DNA from: Pseudozyma flocculosa PF-1 | Lineage: Eukaryota; Basidiomycota; Ustilaginomycetes; Ustilaginales; Ustilaginaceae | Direction: 5' to 3' | Assembly: GCF_000417875.1 (NCBI RefSeq) | Contig: NW_006920870.1 | Location: forward strand, 545,861 to 584,119 | Length of the DNA: 38,259 bases | Part shown: piece after piece, positions 20,261-29,017 of the stretch | Numbering within the stretch: position 1 is the first letter of the stretch | How the letters are laid out: each line of letters opens with the position of its first letter | Notes under the pieces: generated by a model | What the model was told of the DNA's origin: nothing | Seen by the model: only the letters and a program-made list of their open reading frames with translations | The model's database searches: none | Made by a program: the position numbers and the translations under genes

Positions 20261-21001
20261 GATTTTCGGGAGTGTCGTCGGCCACCTGGCGGCCAAGAAA
20301 ACGCGGCTTTCGGCGGTGGTCACGGTTTCTTCCTTTGCCCCTCGGCCCTCCACCTGTTGGGGCTACTTGGCCTGGCCTGGCCTGCCTGTTTGCCAGAGTG
20401 GTGGGCGTGCGCGTATTCGCCTGGCTTCTTGGCGCGAGCTGCTGCCGTCGTCGTCATCCGCGGCAGCGTCAGCAGCCATCGGCGTGCACGCCACCCCCTG
20501 TCACCGTTCCTCGATGGCCGCAACGAGATTGGCGAGCAGAGTAGCGATTGCTCTTGCTCGACAAAGGCGAGTCTGCGGCTGCCGTCGACGCGACCGCGAC
20601 GAGGCAACGAGCAAGCAAAGCACGGTACGGCGAGGTCAGAGACCTGACCCCCCAACGTCGAACCCCACCCGCGAGAGTACCGGGTCAGACCCCACCAAAG
20701 AAGCGCCGTGCAGGCCATGTGGCCGCGGTTCAACTCGACGCCCCGCCTGCACCGATTCTAGTTGATGCTTGCTTCGACGATGTCGTTTTTCTTCTTCCTC
20801 CCGCACGGCTTTCTCTTCGCCCGGTGGTCCGTCCATCCAGCTGCGTTTGCATGCCATCTCCACATGCGAAAGCCGCCAGCGGGCGCCCGCCTTCTTTCAA
20901 CCTGCGTACCACCAACCCTTCCTCGCCTCGACTGCGGCCCACTTCTCGATATCCCTGCCCTTCTGCCGTCCAGGCGACAAGAGTAGTGGCCTTTGCGCAC
21001 C

Positions 21002-22153
21002 ATGCTTCGTCCCGCCGCCATCACGGCTCTCTTGTACCAGCTGGTCCATCCTGAGCCTTCCTCGTCGAGCGAGGGCCATCTCGCCGCTTCGGCGGGTCGA
21101 CCGCACACGGCGTGCTTATCCCTGCTCGACACGTCCGAGCTCTACGCCTTCGCCAGCCGCCTGGGCGAGCCAGGCCCCTCGCAGCCCTCTTCCGTCTCAG
21201 CTGCGCCCGGCAGGCACCACTCCAGGTCCAGATCGATTCCACTCAGCTTGGACGAACGCGCCATCTGCCTCTCTGCCATCGCAGTCGCCGCCTGGCGAAA
21301 TGCGACGGCCGCCCAAACCGCCGCCGTCGCAAGTAGCGACGGCGACGGCGACAGCACCAGCAGCGTCGCAGGCACCTTCGTCGTGGGGCCGGGCATGCGG
21401 GTCAATGTGTCCAAGCACAGCCTGGACGCCCTCGGGGGAGGAAGCAGCAAGGGACAGGCTGCCGATCTCGTCCCCCTCCTGCTCGAATGCGAGGTGAGTG
21501 CAGCGCTAGCGTCCGGTGAGACCGCTGATGCTGCTGCAGCTCTGACCTTTCTGACGGCCTTGGCTCCTTCCTCGTTCCCTATCGCTCGCCCTCTCGCTCA
21601 GCTCGGTCGCATCCTGGTGATGCCAATAGTGCCTGCATTGCCTCTGCCAGCGAAGTCGGACGGCTCCAGCACAGAGAGGGACGACGATGCCACCGCCCAT
21701 TCGACGCACGTGCACGGGCAGGAGGCCCCACGGCCGTTCATGCTGCTGTCCCTGAATGCCTGCAGTGCAGGCCGCTCAAATCTGCTGCTGGGGCCGAGGA
21801 ACGACGGTACTAGGCTATCCTCTACAGGCTCCGAGGCCACGCCCAGCGCCACGCCGAACCGCTCCCCCGCCGGCGGGAGCGTTTCGTCCGCTTTTGATGC
21901 AGCCGAGCTGCTTCCTAACGGCAGTGCAGCCGCAGCGGGGCTTACCTTGGAGGTAGAAAGCGCTCGCGACGGCGACAACGATGATGAGATCGTCTGGGGA
22001 GTGTTGTACGCCCAGGCCAAGGCTCTCGCCCGACATCTGGCGCCCAGCCTGGCCTTGTGCGGCATCGGCGCGGGTGGCACGCTGCATGACGATGACCACG
22101 GCGACGGTCGAAAGAGCTCGCAGGCGATGAGCGAGGATGAGCACGACGAGTAG
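21002..22153 (+). CDS. LAMTOR2-like roadblock protein (Ragulator/EGO subunit)
   Basis: Predicted lysosome/vacuole-surface scaffold subunit that helps Rag GTPases activate TORC1. Exons 21002-21493 and 21602-22153; 347 residues. The start MLRPAAITALLYQL matches the family opening MLRP-x-AL; LDERAICLSAIAVAAWRNA aligns with the next helix; LLLECE, joined to LGRILVMPIV by removing the intron, matches the family FILMDCMEGRVAI block; and IVWGVLYAQAKALARHL (about residue 295) matches the final helix. The 108-bp intron (GTGAGT, CTGAC branch-like words, pyrimidine-rich end, CAG) has no stop and keeps frame, so an uninterrupted ORF also exists. Low-complexity insertions make it almost three times the size of the animal protein (about 125 residues). 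Recognition rests on a few short blocks, so it is likely but not certain. Confidence 0.68.
   Translation: MLRPAAITALLYQLVHPEPSSSSEGHLAASAGRPHTACLSLLDTSELYAFASRLGEPGPSQPSSVSAAPGRHHSRSRSIPLSLDERAICLSAIAVAAWRNATAAQTAAVASSDGDGDSTSSVAGTFVVGPGMRVNVSKHSLDALGGGSSKGQAADLVPLLLECEVSAALASGETADAAAALTFLTALAPSSFPIARPLAQLGRILVMPIVPALPLPAKSDGSSTERDDDATAHSTHVHGQEAPRPFMLLSLNACSAGRSNLLLGPRNDGTRLSSTGSEATPSATPNRSPAGGSVSSAFDAAELLPNGSAAAAGLTLEVESARDGDNDDEIVWGVLYAQAKALARHLAPSLALCGIGAGGTLHDDDHGDGRKSSQAMSEDEHDE
21494..21601 (+). other. Stop-free 108-bp intron
   Basis: Begins GTGAGT, ends CTCAG, and contains two CTGAC words and a C/T-rich 3' part. It would add 36 residues if retained. Splicing brings together the two halves of a conserved roadblock-domain block. 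Confidence 0.75.
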
Positions 22154-22743
22154 GCGAAGAGCCATGCCCCCGTTGTTGGCGTCTGCAATCATCATACCCG
22201 CCCTTCCGCCCTCCCGAGCTGCTGGATGCCTGAAGATCGGTCTCGGTCGCGTGGGCCGTCAGCGAGGCTTCGCGGCCATAGTCAGCCAGCAGCCGCAGTG
22301 GGCCGCCGAATGTCGCTCCTCCCTGCGACGATGCTGAGCTCCGCAGCGAGCTTCGCGACTGGTCGTCGGCGCACGAGCCGTGGGTTTCCTGGAAAATCAG
22401 AATCCAAGAATGGGTATGTCGGGCGGTCGGCGTGGGGGAGCCAGATGGGAAGGAGCCGCCATGGTGCCCGGACCGGGGCTCCCACCGTACGCGGCGGAGG
22501 CGACGGCGACAAAGGATCGTTGCCTGGCCCTGGCCTGTCCTTGGTTGCGCTGCCTCCGACGGTAAGATCGAGCAGGCGACCAACCCTCTGGCGCGTGCTC
22601 GCTCGCCGCTCCCTGCGCGACTCTCCAGCAGGCTAGGATCGAGAGAGAGATCAGATCCTAGACCTGCTTCGACCAGCCATGCATGGCCGAGGATGGTCTT
22701 GGCCGAGTGAGGAGGGGCGGGAGCGGGATCGGCAGAGGGCCCC

Positions 22744-22765
22744 GGGGGGGGGGGGGGGGGGGGGG
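22744..22765 (+). repeat. 22-base poly-G tract
   Basis: Uninterrupted run of 22 G. Length is doubtful because such runs are poorly resolved by most sequencing methods. It could form G-quadruplex-like structure. Confidence 0.85.
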
Positions 22766-22965
22766 CAAATGGATCCCACTTCCAAAATGGCCGCGGATCG
22801 GCCGACGGCGACCTGGGTTGGACGACGTCGATCGAGCTTCGCAACGCCCATGCCACCTTGATGCCCTGCCTCCCGCCCTGCTTCTAGCACCCTCGTCCTT
22901 GCCCTGGTCCCATCGCCACCTCTTGTTTGTTCCGCCACCTTCGTCGACACTCGCACAACCACATC

Positions 22966-22986
22966 CTCTCTCTCTCTCTCTCTCTC
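22966..22986 (+). repeat. (CT)n microsatellite in the gluconokinase leader
   Basis: CT dinucleotide run ending 24 bases before the gluconokinase ATG; CT-rich blocks often mark transcription start zones of strongly expressed fungal genes. Confidence 0.85.
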
Positions 22987-23010
22987 ACACCAACCGGCCT
23001 CTTTCGAGCA

Positions 23011-24108
23011 ATGTCCACGGCCGTGGCGTCCCCAGCACCGCTCAACGACCCCTCGGCGTCGGCGGGCGCCAAGCCCGTCCTGATCGTGGTGATGGGCACC
23101 TCGGGCTCGGGCAAGTCGACGCTGGGTTCCCAGCTGGCCTCCGCGCTCGCGATCCCCTTTATCGACGGCGACGACCTGCACCCCGCCAGCAACGTCGAAA
23201 AGATGTCGAGGGGCATCCCGCTCACCGACGACGACCGCGAGCCGTGGCTCAGAAAGATCCGCCGCACCGCCATCGAACTCACCCGCCCGGCCTCGCAGCA
23301 CCTTGCCCGCGGCCTCACGCGCGGTCAGCATCGCGACGAGATCCTGAAAAGGTTTCTCGAAGTCGACGAGGACGACGTCGACCACGTCCGCAAGCTCGCC
23401 GAAGTCTACGAGACCAGCGCCGTCCAAGAGGCCCAGGACGCCGAGGCGGGCAAGCTCGGGGCATCGCAGGGCGCACCGACAAAGTTCCTCGATCCGCGCC
23501 ACCACCCTTCGACGCGCAGCAGCAGCGGCGGCGGCGTCCGGCGGCGCGGGTGCGTCATCGCCTGTTCGGCCCTCAAGCGCTCCTACCGCCAGCTGCTGCG
23601 CGGCAACATCGCCGACCTGGCCTCGTACGACGCCGCCGACCCGCACCGCGCAGAGCTCGGGGCGCCCCCCGACCTCGACGTCTACCACGTCTACATGGAC
23701 CTCTCCGCCGACATCCTGTGGGGCCGCATGCAGGCGCGCAAGAACCACTTTGTAAGTTCCGGCCTATGGGTGGCTGCATGGGTTCGAGGGTGTACGCTGA
23801 TGTCCGAGCATCATGCATCTGTGGTTGATGCTGTGCCCCTGTTTCCCTTCCACAAGATGAAGTTTGAGATGCTCAAGTCGCAGCTCGACACCCTCGAGGT
23901 GCCCGTCGAGGACGTAGAGTACGCGGCGGCGGCGGCGGCGGCACCTACACGTGCACCTGCAGGCGGCGACAAGGGAAACGGCAAGGCGGGAGCGGCAAAG
24001 GGTGAACCCGGCGTCATTGTCGTGCCCGTCGAAGCGGACACGGCGACGGAAGAGGTCACGCGGCGGGCCAAACAGAGGATCGACAACGTGGTGGGCAGGC
24101 TGGCATGA
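23011..24108 (+). CDS. Gluconokinase (shikimate-kinase-like fold)
   Basis: Phosphorylates D-gluconate with ATP to 6-phosphogluconate, feeding the pentose phosphate pathway. Exons 23011-23751 and 23857-24108; 330 residues. The P-loop GTSGSGKS is at residues 29-36, followed by PFIDGDDLHPASNVEKMSRG and PLTDDDREPWL, all standard for the family; CSALKRSYRQLLRG lies near 186, then VYMDLSADILWGRMQARKNHF. Removing a 105-bp intron (GTAAGT...AAG) joins NHF to MKFEMLKSQLDTLE, as in other gluconokinases, which have HFM at this point. The intron has no stop and keeps frame. A non-conserved insertion of about 80 residues (between ELTRPASQHL and RGCVIAC) and an Ala/Gly-rich stretch near the end explain the size against the usual 170-220 residues. 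It converges on the uL23m gene. Confidence 0.9.
   Translation: MSTAVASPAPLNDPSASAGAKPVLIVVMGTSGSGKSTLGSQLASALAIPFIDGDDLHPASNVEKMSRGIPLTDDDREPWLRKIRRTAIELTRPASQHLARGLTRGQHRDEILKRFLEVDEDDVDHVRKLAEVYETSAVQEAQDAEAGKLGASQGAPTKFLDPRHHPSTRSSSGGGVRRRGCVIACSALKRSYRQLLRGNIADLASYDAADPHRAELGAPPDLDVYHVYMDLSADILWGRMQARKNHFVSSGLWVAAWVRGCTLMSEHHASVVDAVPLFPFHKMKFEMLKSQLDTLEVPVEDVEYAAAAAAAPTRAPAGGDKGNGKAGAAKGEPGVIVVPVEADTATEEVTRRAKQRIDNVVGRLA
23752..23856 (+). other. Stop-free 105-bp intron
   Basis: GTAAGT donor, pyrimidine-rich end CCCTTCCACAAG. Retention would insert 35 residues exactly between HF and MK of a conserved gluconokinase motif, so the spliced form is the functional reading. Confidence 0.85.
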
Positions 24109-24384
24109 GGCAGGAAAGCGGCCGGGTCGCCGGGGCGCCGCATGAGCGGTACCGGTCTCGGACTCGCGATGTCTAGACCGAGCGGTGTCAAGACCGAGGC
24201 CCGGTGACAGCGACGGCGTCGACGACTTCGACTGGCGAGGAGCAGGAGCACAGACAATGACACGCCCTTCAGCAGTCTCCACCTCGACGACACAGCGTCA
24301 TGACCAGGTGGACCATCGGATTCCTCTATGCAGCTTACAGGACCCCGCCTCTTCGATCCGACACGAATGCAGGCGCTGGGGCCC

Positions 24385-26328
24385 CTAAGGCTTGGACGAG
24401 TCGAGCTTGTTGTCGGCCTTGTACTGCGCCATGAGGGCCTCGACGGCCTGCTCCTTTTGGGCGCGCTTGTCGGCGAGGAGCTTGAGGATCTTGCCGTGCT
24501 TGGCCGAGGGCAGGCCCTGGGTGCGCACAATGAAGCGCGGCGGCGGCTTCTCGTATCCGGGCCGGGGCGTGGCGTTGTTGGCCCGCTCGGCCTCCTCGGC
24601 GGCGAGGCCGTCGTAAGTCTTGGCCTCGGCGTTGCGGATCTCTTGCTCGTATTCGTCGACGCTCTTCTTGCTGCGCCATCGGTTGGCGCGGGTGATCTTC
24701 ATGTACACCCGCGCCCGCTCGTAGTCGAGCTCGGACTGCATCAGCTCCTTTGTCTTGAAATCCGGCGAAACCTCGGGGAAGAGGAACGGCTCAAGCAGCC
24801 CCACCTCGACCTTCTTCCAGGTGCGGCCGCGGCCCGAGACGACCTTGCCGTTCATGTTGCGCGTCACGGGAGAGCGGTACACCGATGACCTGGCCCACGT
24901 CGTCTTGAGGCCGTAGATGGAGAGGAGGTAGGAGCGGAGCGCGTGCTTGTGCATGTTGAGGGGGACTCGGAACGTCGCCTTCCATGGGTCGTAAGCCTGG
25001 CCAGCCGGCGTGTGGTTCTTGACCAGGCGCACCACGGTGTTGGGCAGGAACACGGTCTGTCCCACCCGCTCGGGCACGGCGAACCAGCGCGGGGCGTGCG
25101 CGCCCAGGATCTTGGACTCCTCGCGGTCGTCGATGTAGACCTGCGAGCGGTCTCGAAGCTCCCACGCCGCCTTCTCCTCCTTGACGCGCTGCGGGTTGGT
25201 CATGGCCAGCCAAGCGTCCCAAGCCGCCGTCTCCTCGCGCTCTCTCAGCTCCGCCAGCGCCTCGAGGCCCTCGGAGCCCGGCTTGCCCAGTCCCTTGGGC
25301 AAGTGCGCGGTCGGGTCGGGCTTGCCGCCCTCGATCGACTTTGTCGGCTGAGGATATCCGGACGAATAGCCCTGCCTCCAGCCAAGCTTGCGGATGCACA
25401 CGTATCGTGCGCGGAGCTGCGCGTCTGACCTCTGCTGGCCGCTCATCTTCTCCCAGATGGGCTGAACCGCGACGTCGACCTTGGCCTCGCGCTCCAACAG
25501 GTCCCATGCGGCGACGCGTTTCGCGACCTCCTCGGTAGCGACCTGGAGCTCCTTGACCTCTGCTTCTGCGGTCGCTGCCGCCTCCCGTTCGGCGGCAGGT
25601 CGGGCCTTTGCGCTGAGGTTTTTGTTGGCCTGCACGAGCTCGTTGATGCGCTTCTTGATGGCCTTTCGGGCAGTGAGGGTGCGTTCGTTGGCTTTCCGGA
25701 CCTCTTCGACGAGGGAATGCCGCTGCGCGTCGATGCGCTCATCGATCCATTTATCAGCATCCGTGACTTTGCGGCCGGAAAGGGAGGAAAGCAGCTCAGC
25801 TGAAGGCTTCCAAAGCCTCGCACGAGCCGAGCGGAATGAGCGAGCCTGCTCGTAGAGGGCCTTGAACCAGTCCGGTAGATTGACTTGGTTGGCCTGGCCC
25901 TGGGCATCGAGCTTTGCGAGGAACTCGAGTCTCTTCTGCTGTTTGTCCGAGTCCGGCTTGAGCCAGTTCCACTTGAGGAGCTGGCGCACCTTGTCTGCGG
26001 GAGTGAGGGCGCCTGGCCGCGGAGAGCGTCGGCGATGCCGTCCCTGGGTTGCACGCGAGGCGGACGCAGCAGGGGCGGCGGCGATGCGGGAAGTAGCGGG
26101 AGTAGGCGCAGGGATGATGGCGTCGGACACGGCGGCCTGAGGAGCAGCGGCAGTGGTGGCAAAGGGGCGAGCGCTTGCGACGCTCTTGTTCTGGCTGGTG
26201 GCGAGCGCGGGCGAGCGAGCAAGGATCGAGGAGCGAGGAGCGAGGCGCCTCTGCGCCGACGAGACGAGGCTGGCTGCCCTCACCGAGCTGCGCGCCCGCA
26301 GAGCGTGCGACGACGGCTGTGCGATCAT
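24385..26328 (-). CDS. MRP20: Mitochondrial large-subunit ribosomal protein uL23m (MRP20)
   Basis: Protein of the mitochondrial large ribosomal subunit, placed near the polypeptide exit. Single exon, 647 residues from the ATG at 26328. That start is chosen because it opens an Arg/Ser/Ala-rich presequence ending ARPFATTAA near residue 65; the frame continues upstream to 26649 but without such features. The uL23 domain lies at about 425-530: NTVVRLVKN, FRVPLNMHKHALRSYLLSIY, TRNMNGKVVSGRGRTWKKVE and EPFLFPEVSPDF, as in yeast MRP20. Upstream is a long charged helical region (about 200-320) that may form a coiled coil, and a conserved-looking PRWFAVPERVGQTVFLP lead-in. It is more than twice the usual 200-260 residues; both extensions are likely basidiomycete-specific. 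Confidence 0.85.
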   Translation of the reverse strand: MIAQPSSHALRARSSVRAASLVSSAQRRLAPRSSILARSPALATSQNKSVASARPFATTAAAPQAAVSDAIIPAPTPATSRIAAAPAASASRATQGRHRRRSPRPGALTPADKVRQLLKWNWLKPDSDKQQKRLEFLAKLDAQGQANQVNLPDWFKALYEQARSFRSARARLWKPSAELLSSLSGRKVTDADKWIDERIDAQRHSLVEEVRKANERTLTARKAIKKRINELVQANKNLSAKARPAAEREAAATAEAEVKELQVATEEVAKRVAAWDLLEREAKVDVAVQPIWEKMSGQQRSDAQLRARYVCIRKLGWRQGYSSGYPQPTKSIEGGKPDPTAHLPKGLGKPGSEGLEALAELREREETAAWDAWLAMTNPQRVKEEKAAWELRDRSQVYIDDREESKILGAHAPRWFAVPERVGQTVFLPNTVVRLVKNHTPAGQAYDPWKATFRVPLNMHKHALRSYLLSIYGLKTTWARSSVYRSPVTRNMNGKVVSGRGRTWKKVEVGLLEPFLFPEVSPDFKTKELMQSELDYERARVYMKITRANRWRSKKSVDEYEQEIRNAEAKTYDGLAAEEAERANNATPRPGYEKPPPRFIVRTQGLPSAKHGKILKLLADKRAQKEQAVEALMAQYKADNKLDSSKP

Positions 26329-27345
26329 ATGGGTTAGGGGCTGTGATGTTGAACGCCGGATGGTAGGCGGGGTGGCGGACGTGTGATGGTGATGGCGAGG
26401 TCGGAGGGATGTCGTGGCTGGTGATGGCGGCGGCAACAACGACGAGGAGCGTGGCGGGCGAAAACGGCCGTTCTGTCCCCTGGCTGTGGTGCGCCGCTTT
26501 CTGATTTTTCTCTCCTCGGTCCTCGCGGCTGGCCTGACGCCTTCCTTCTCGTCAGACGCACGGCGGGCAAGAGCAAGCAGCCGGATCGTGCCCTGATCCG
26601 GCTCTCTCGCACGGGTTGGCCCGTTGCCCGATCCAGGCTGGCGACCCATTTAGACGCGCACCTCGCCGCTTCCTCATCGCTGGCTCACGTTGGCATTTCC
26701 CCCTCCCCAACCCACCGCCGCTCCCGCTCGCCGGAATCTTACCGAAGGGCAACTTGCACACAGTTAGCCCTGAAACGGTCTCCCGACCTGGAGCATCGAC
26801 TGGCAAGCTAAGCTTGCTTCGAGCGCCCGTGGCCCCCGGCGATCTCATCGGCCAACACGACCGGCAACGCATGCGAGCGCGACGGCGGTCATTTGACGAC
26901 GCCGGCGGATTAGGAGGCGACGCACGTTGCGCCCCCAAAGGGTCAGACAAGAAGGAAGGACGCTTGGGTGCAAGCCTGGCTTCCATGGAGGCCGCACGTG
27001 TCGGATATCGCCCCCCGTCTCTGCTCCAGCTCCGGCGCTCCTCGTCTCGTTTCCTCTCCGCCGCGATGCTCACTCGACCGTCGCTCAGAGCCCAGTGCTG
27101 CCGTACCCAGACTTCCTAGGTCTAAGATTCACTCGTTTGACCGTCGCGCAGAGTTTGCCGTCCTGAGGGAACCGCTTCTGTTCCTACGTACGCAGCGAGC
27201 TCGACGCTGCAGCCCAAACATTGGTCCTTCGCTGCGGGGGGCCGGGTATGATCCCGCTCACGGAGGCGGCGTCGGACCTTATAAAGCGATGCCCAACCGC
27301 CCGACTCAGGCCGTACTCGACGTTGCGCACCATTTCCCCTTCTCC
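26329..27345. other. Divergent promoter region uL23m/acid phosphatase
   Basis: No gene seen. On the minus strand there is no ATG between the uL23m start and 26646, so this stretch is a plausible leader. On the plus strand a TATA box at 27280-27285 precedes the phosphatase gene. Short ORFs crossing the region have no domain. Confidence 0.6.
27280..27285 (+). promoter_or_regulatory. TATA box of the acid phosphatase gene
   Basis: TATAAA 61 bases upstream of the chosen ATG (27346). An in-frame ATG at 27289 sits only 4 bases after the box, too close to be transcribed, which decides the start in favour of 27346. Confidence 0.6.
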
Positions 27346-29008
27346 ATGCCCATCGAGGCACCTCGCGTGCCCTTCCTCAACACCATGTCCCACGCCGCGT
27401 CTATCTATACGTCGAGCGTGACGCCGGCCCACTTGCCTTGGAACACGTACAGTGAGTGGAACGAGCCTTGCTCCTTGTGCAACCACCTCAGGCGGCCCAG
27501 ATACTGATCGAGACGCCGTCCCCCCCTTCCCGACCCTCTAGACTACTGCAACGCGCCGCGCGTCAGCGCTGCGCACTACATCAAGCCGCAAGGTCCAGGA
27601 ACCGAGGGCGCCGAGCTGGTCTATCTCAACGTCGTTCAGCGACACCACAAGCGCACGCCGGACAACACGTATCCAAACGAGCGCGCTTACAACCCGACAG
27701 CATGGGAGTGCGACGACTTCAAACAGGTCAGCTACGGCATCGGCACCGGCAACGCCTCTAGGCTGAGGACCCATTCCGTTTACCACCAGGTCGAGACGCC
27801 GTCCTGGCACCCGCTGGCTTCGCTCATCTGGGAAGGCAGCTGCGACAAGGGGCAGCTCACGTCTGCCGGCCTACAGGACTCGATCCAGCACGGCAAGGAC
27901 TTTGCCAGCGTCTACGGTCCCAACGGTGTCAACCCGCTGTTGAAGCACGGCGTCAACGAAAGGGACCTATACATTCGCACGTCGAATGCCGATCGCACGT
28001 ATCAAGTCAGCGCTGGCCTGCTCGCCGGAATGGGCTACCGCAACGAGTTCCCCGTCCACACCCAGCCGCAGAGCATCGACGACATCGTGCCCAATTATAG
28101 CTGTGCGCATGCCGACGACCTGCGAGACTCTTACCAGCAGCTGCCGGCCTGGACCGATCACATCAAGAGCAAGGCTGGCCTCTTTGCCAGCCTCAACGCG
28201 GTGGTCGGCACGGCCAACCAGAGCAGCTGGAACACATGGATCGACCACCACTTTGATGCCATGGCCTCAAGGCAGTGCCACGGACATTCTCTGCCCGAGA
28301 ACCCCGAGACAAAGGAGGCCATTGGCCAGGATCTCGCCAACCAGGCCTACGCCGAGGGCGATTGGGAGTACGATTACATCTGGAACACGGCTGAGGGCGC
28401 CGATGACTACGTCAGATACGGATTCGGCGTCTTTGTCCAGGAGCTTGCCGAGAATCTCAAGGCGTTCCGTGACGGCAAGGAGCGGCACAAGGTCAAGTAC
28501 TACGTGGGCCACGACGGCACCATGGTGAGGCTGTTCAAGAGCCTCGCCCAGAGCGGCCAGATCCGATGGCCTGCCATGGGCTCCGAGGGTGAGCACGAGC
28601 GCGGACTGCCTCAGGTGGACGAGCCGCTGGAGCATGGCAGCTGACCAGTCGGGCTACCTTCCCCGACCCAGTCGTCATCGAGGTGTGGCGCAAGCCAAAC
28701 GGAAAGGGACAGAACGACAAGCAGCACTACGTCCGTATCCTGCAGTACGGTTCCACGATGGCCACCAATGCCGACCTCCTTGCGTCCTCGCCCGGTCACG
28801 GGGGCGACGGCGGCCACCTCATTGCTTGGGTGAGTGCGCCACGTCCATCCTGCCTCCGAGTCATGCTTGAACAGTCCGGAGGCGCCACGGCTAACAACTC
28901 CTTCATCACCGCCTTCCTTGTTACCCTCAGACACCGCTGGACGATGTGATCAAGTACCTCGAGTCCAGGGTACCCGCCGATCTGTACGAGAAGTGCGTTC
29001 AGGGCTGA
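27346..29008 (+). CDS. Histidine acid phosphatase-like protein
   Basis: Branch-2 histidine phosphatase (phosphoglycerate mutase-like fold). Exons: 27346-27451, 27542-28588, 28672-28829, 28931-29008; introns of 90, 83 and 101 bp; 462 residues. Splices give LPWNTYNYCNAPRVSAAHY, GSEVVIEVWRKPNG and IAWTPLDDVIKYLE. The catalytic histidine motif appears as RHHKRTP at 69-75, in place of the textbook RHGxRxP; the distal acid is the HD of YYVGHDGTM (359-360). SWHPLASLIWEGSCDKGQLT and RTSNADRTYQVSAG are typical of the fungal group. No signal peptide is visible at the chosen start, so it may be intracellular, unless an upstream exon was missed. A second in-frame ATG at 27385 is possible. The substrate cannot be read from sequence; phytase activity should not be assumed. 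Confidence 0.85.
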
Positions 29009-29017
29009 TGACAGGAG

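Larger units (their letters stand above)
19427..21001. other. Divergent promoter region NEM1/LAMTOR2-like
   Basis: No gene seen. The minus-strand leader of NEM1 probably starts near 19800, where the minus strand is CT-rich. It holds a single upstream ATG (19620), opening a 5-codon uORF that ends at 19603. A GGCACGGG-type tandem repeat lies at 20219-20260 beside a GGCCTGGCC palindromic stretch. On the plus strand a T/C-rich tract at 20785-20825 is the likely start zone of the LAMTOR2-like gene; ATGs at 20851 and 20864 could act as upstream starts. Confidence 0.6.
22154..23010. other. Intergenic with poly-G run
   Basis: 3' region of the LAMTOR2-like gene and promoter of gluconokinase. It holds a 22-base G run at 22744-22765 preceded by CCCC, and a CT microsatellite at 22966-22986 that is probably the gluconokinase initiator or leader. 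Overlapping ORFs on both strands show no domain. Confidence 0.65.

Noticed and set aside
21002..22153. Rogdi/RAV2 family assignment for the LAMTOR2-like gene
   Set aside because: Only the final helix looked similar; the MLRP start and the spliced LECE-LGRILV block fit LAMTOR2 better.
26329..26649. Longer N terminus for uL23m starting at 26649
   Set aside because: The extra 107 codons are low complexity and would bury the mitochondrial presequence that begins at 26328.
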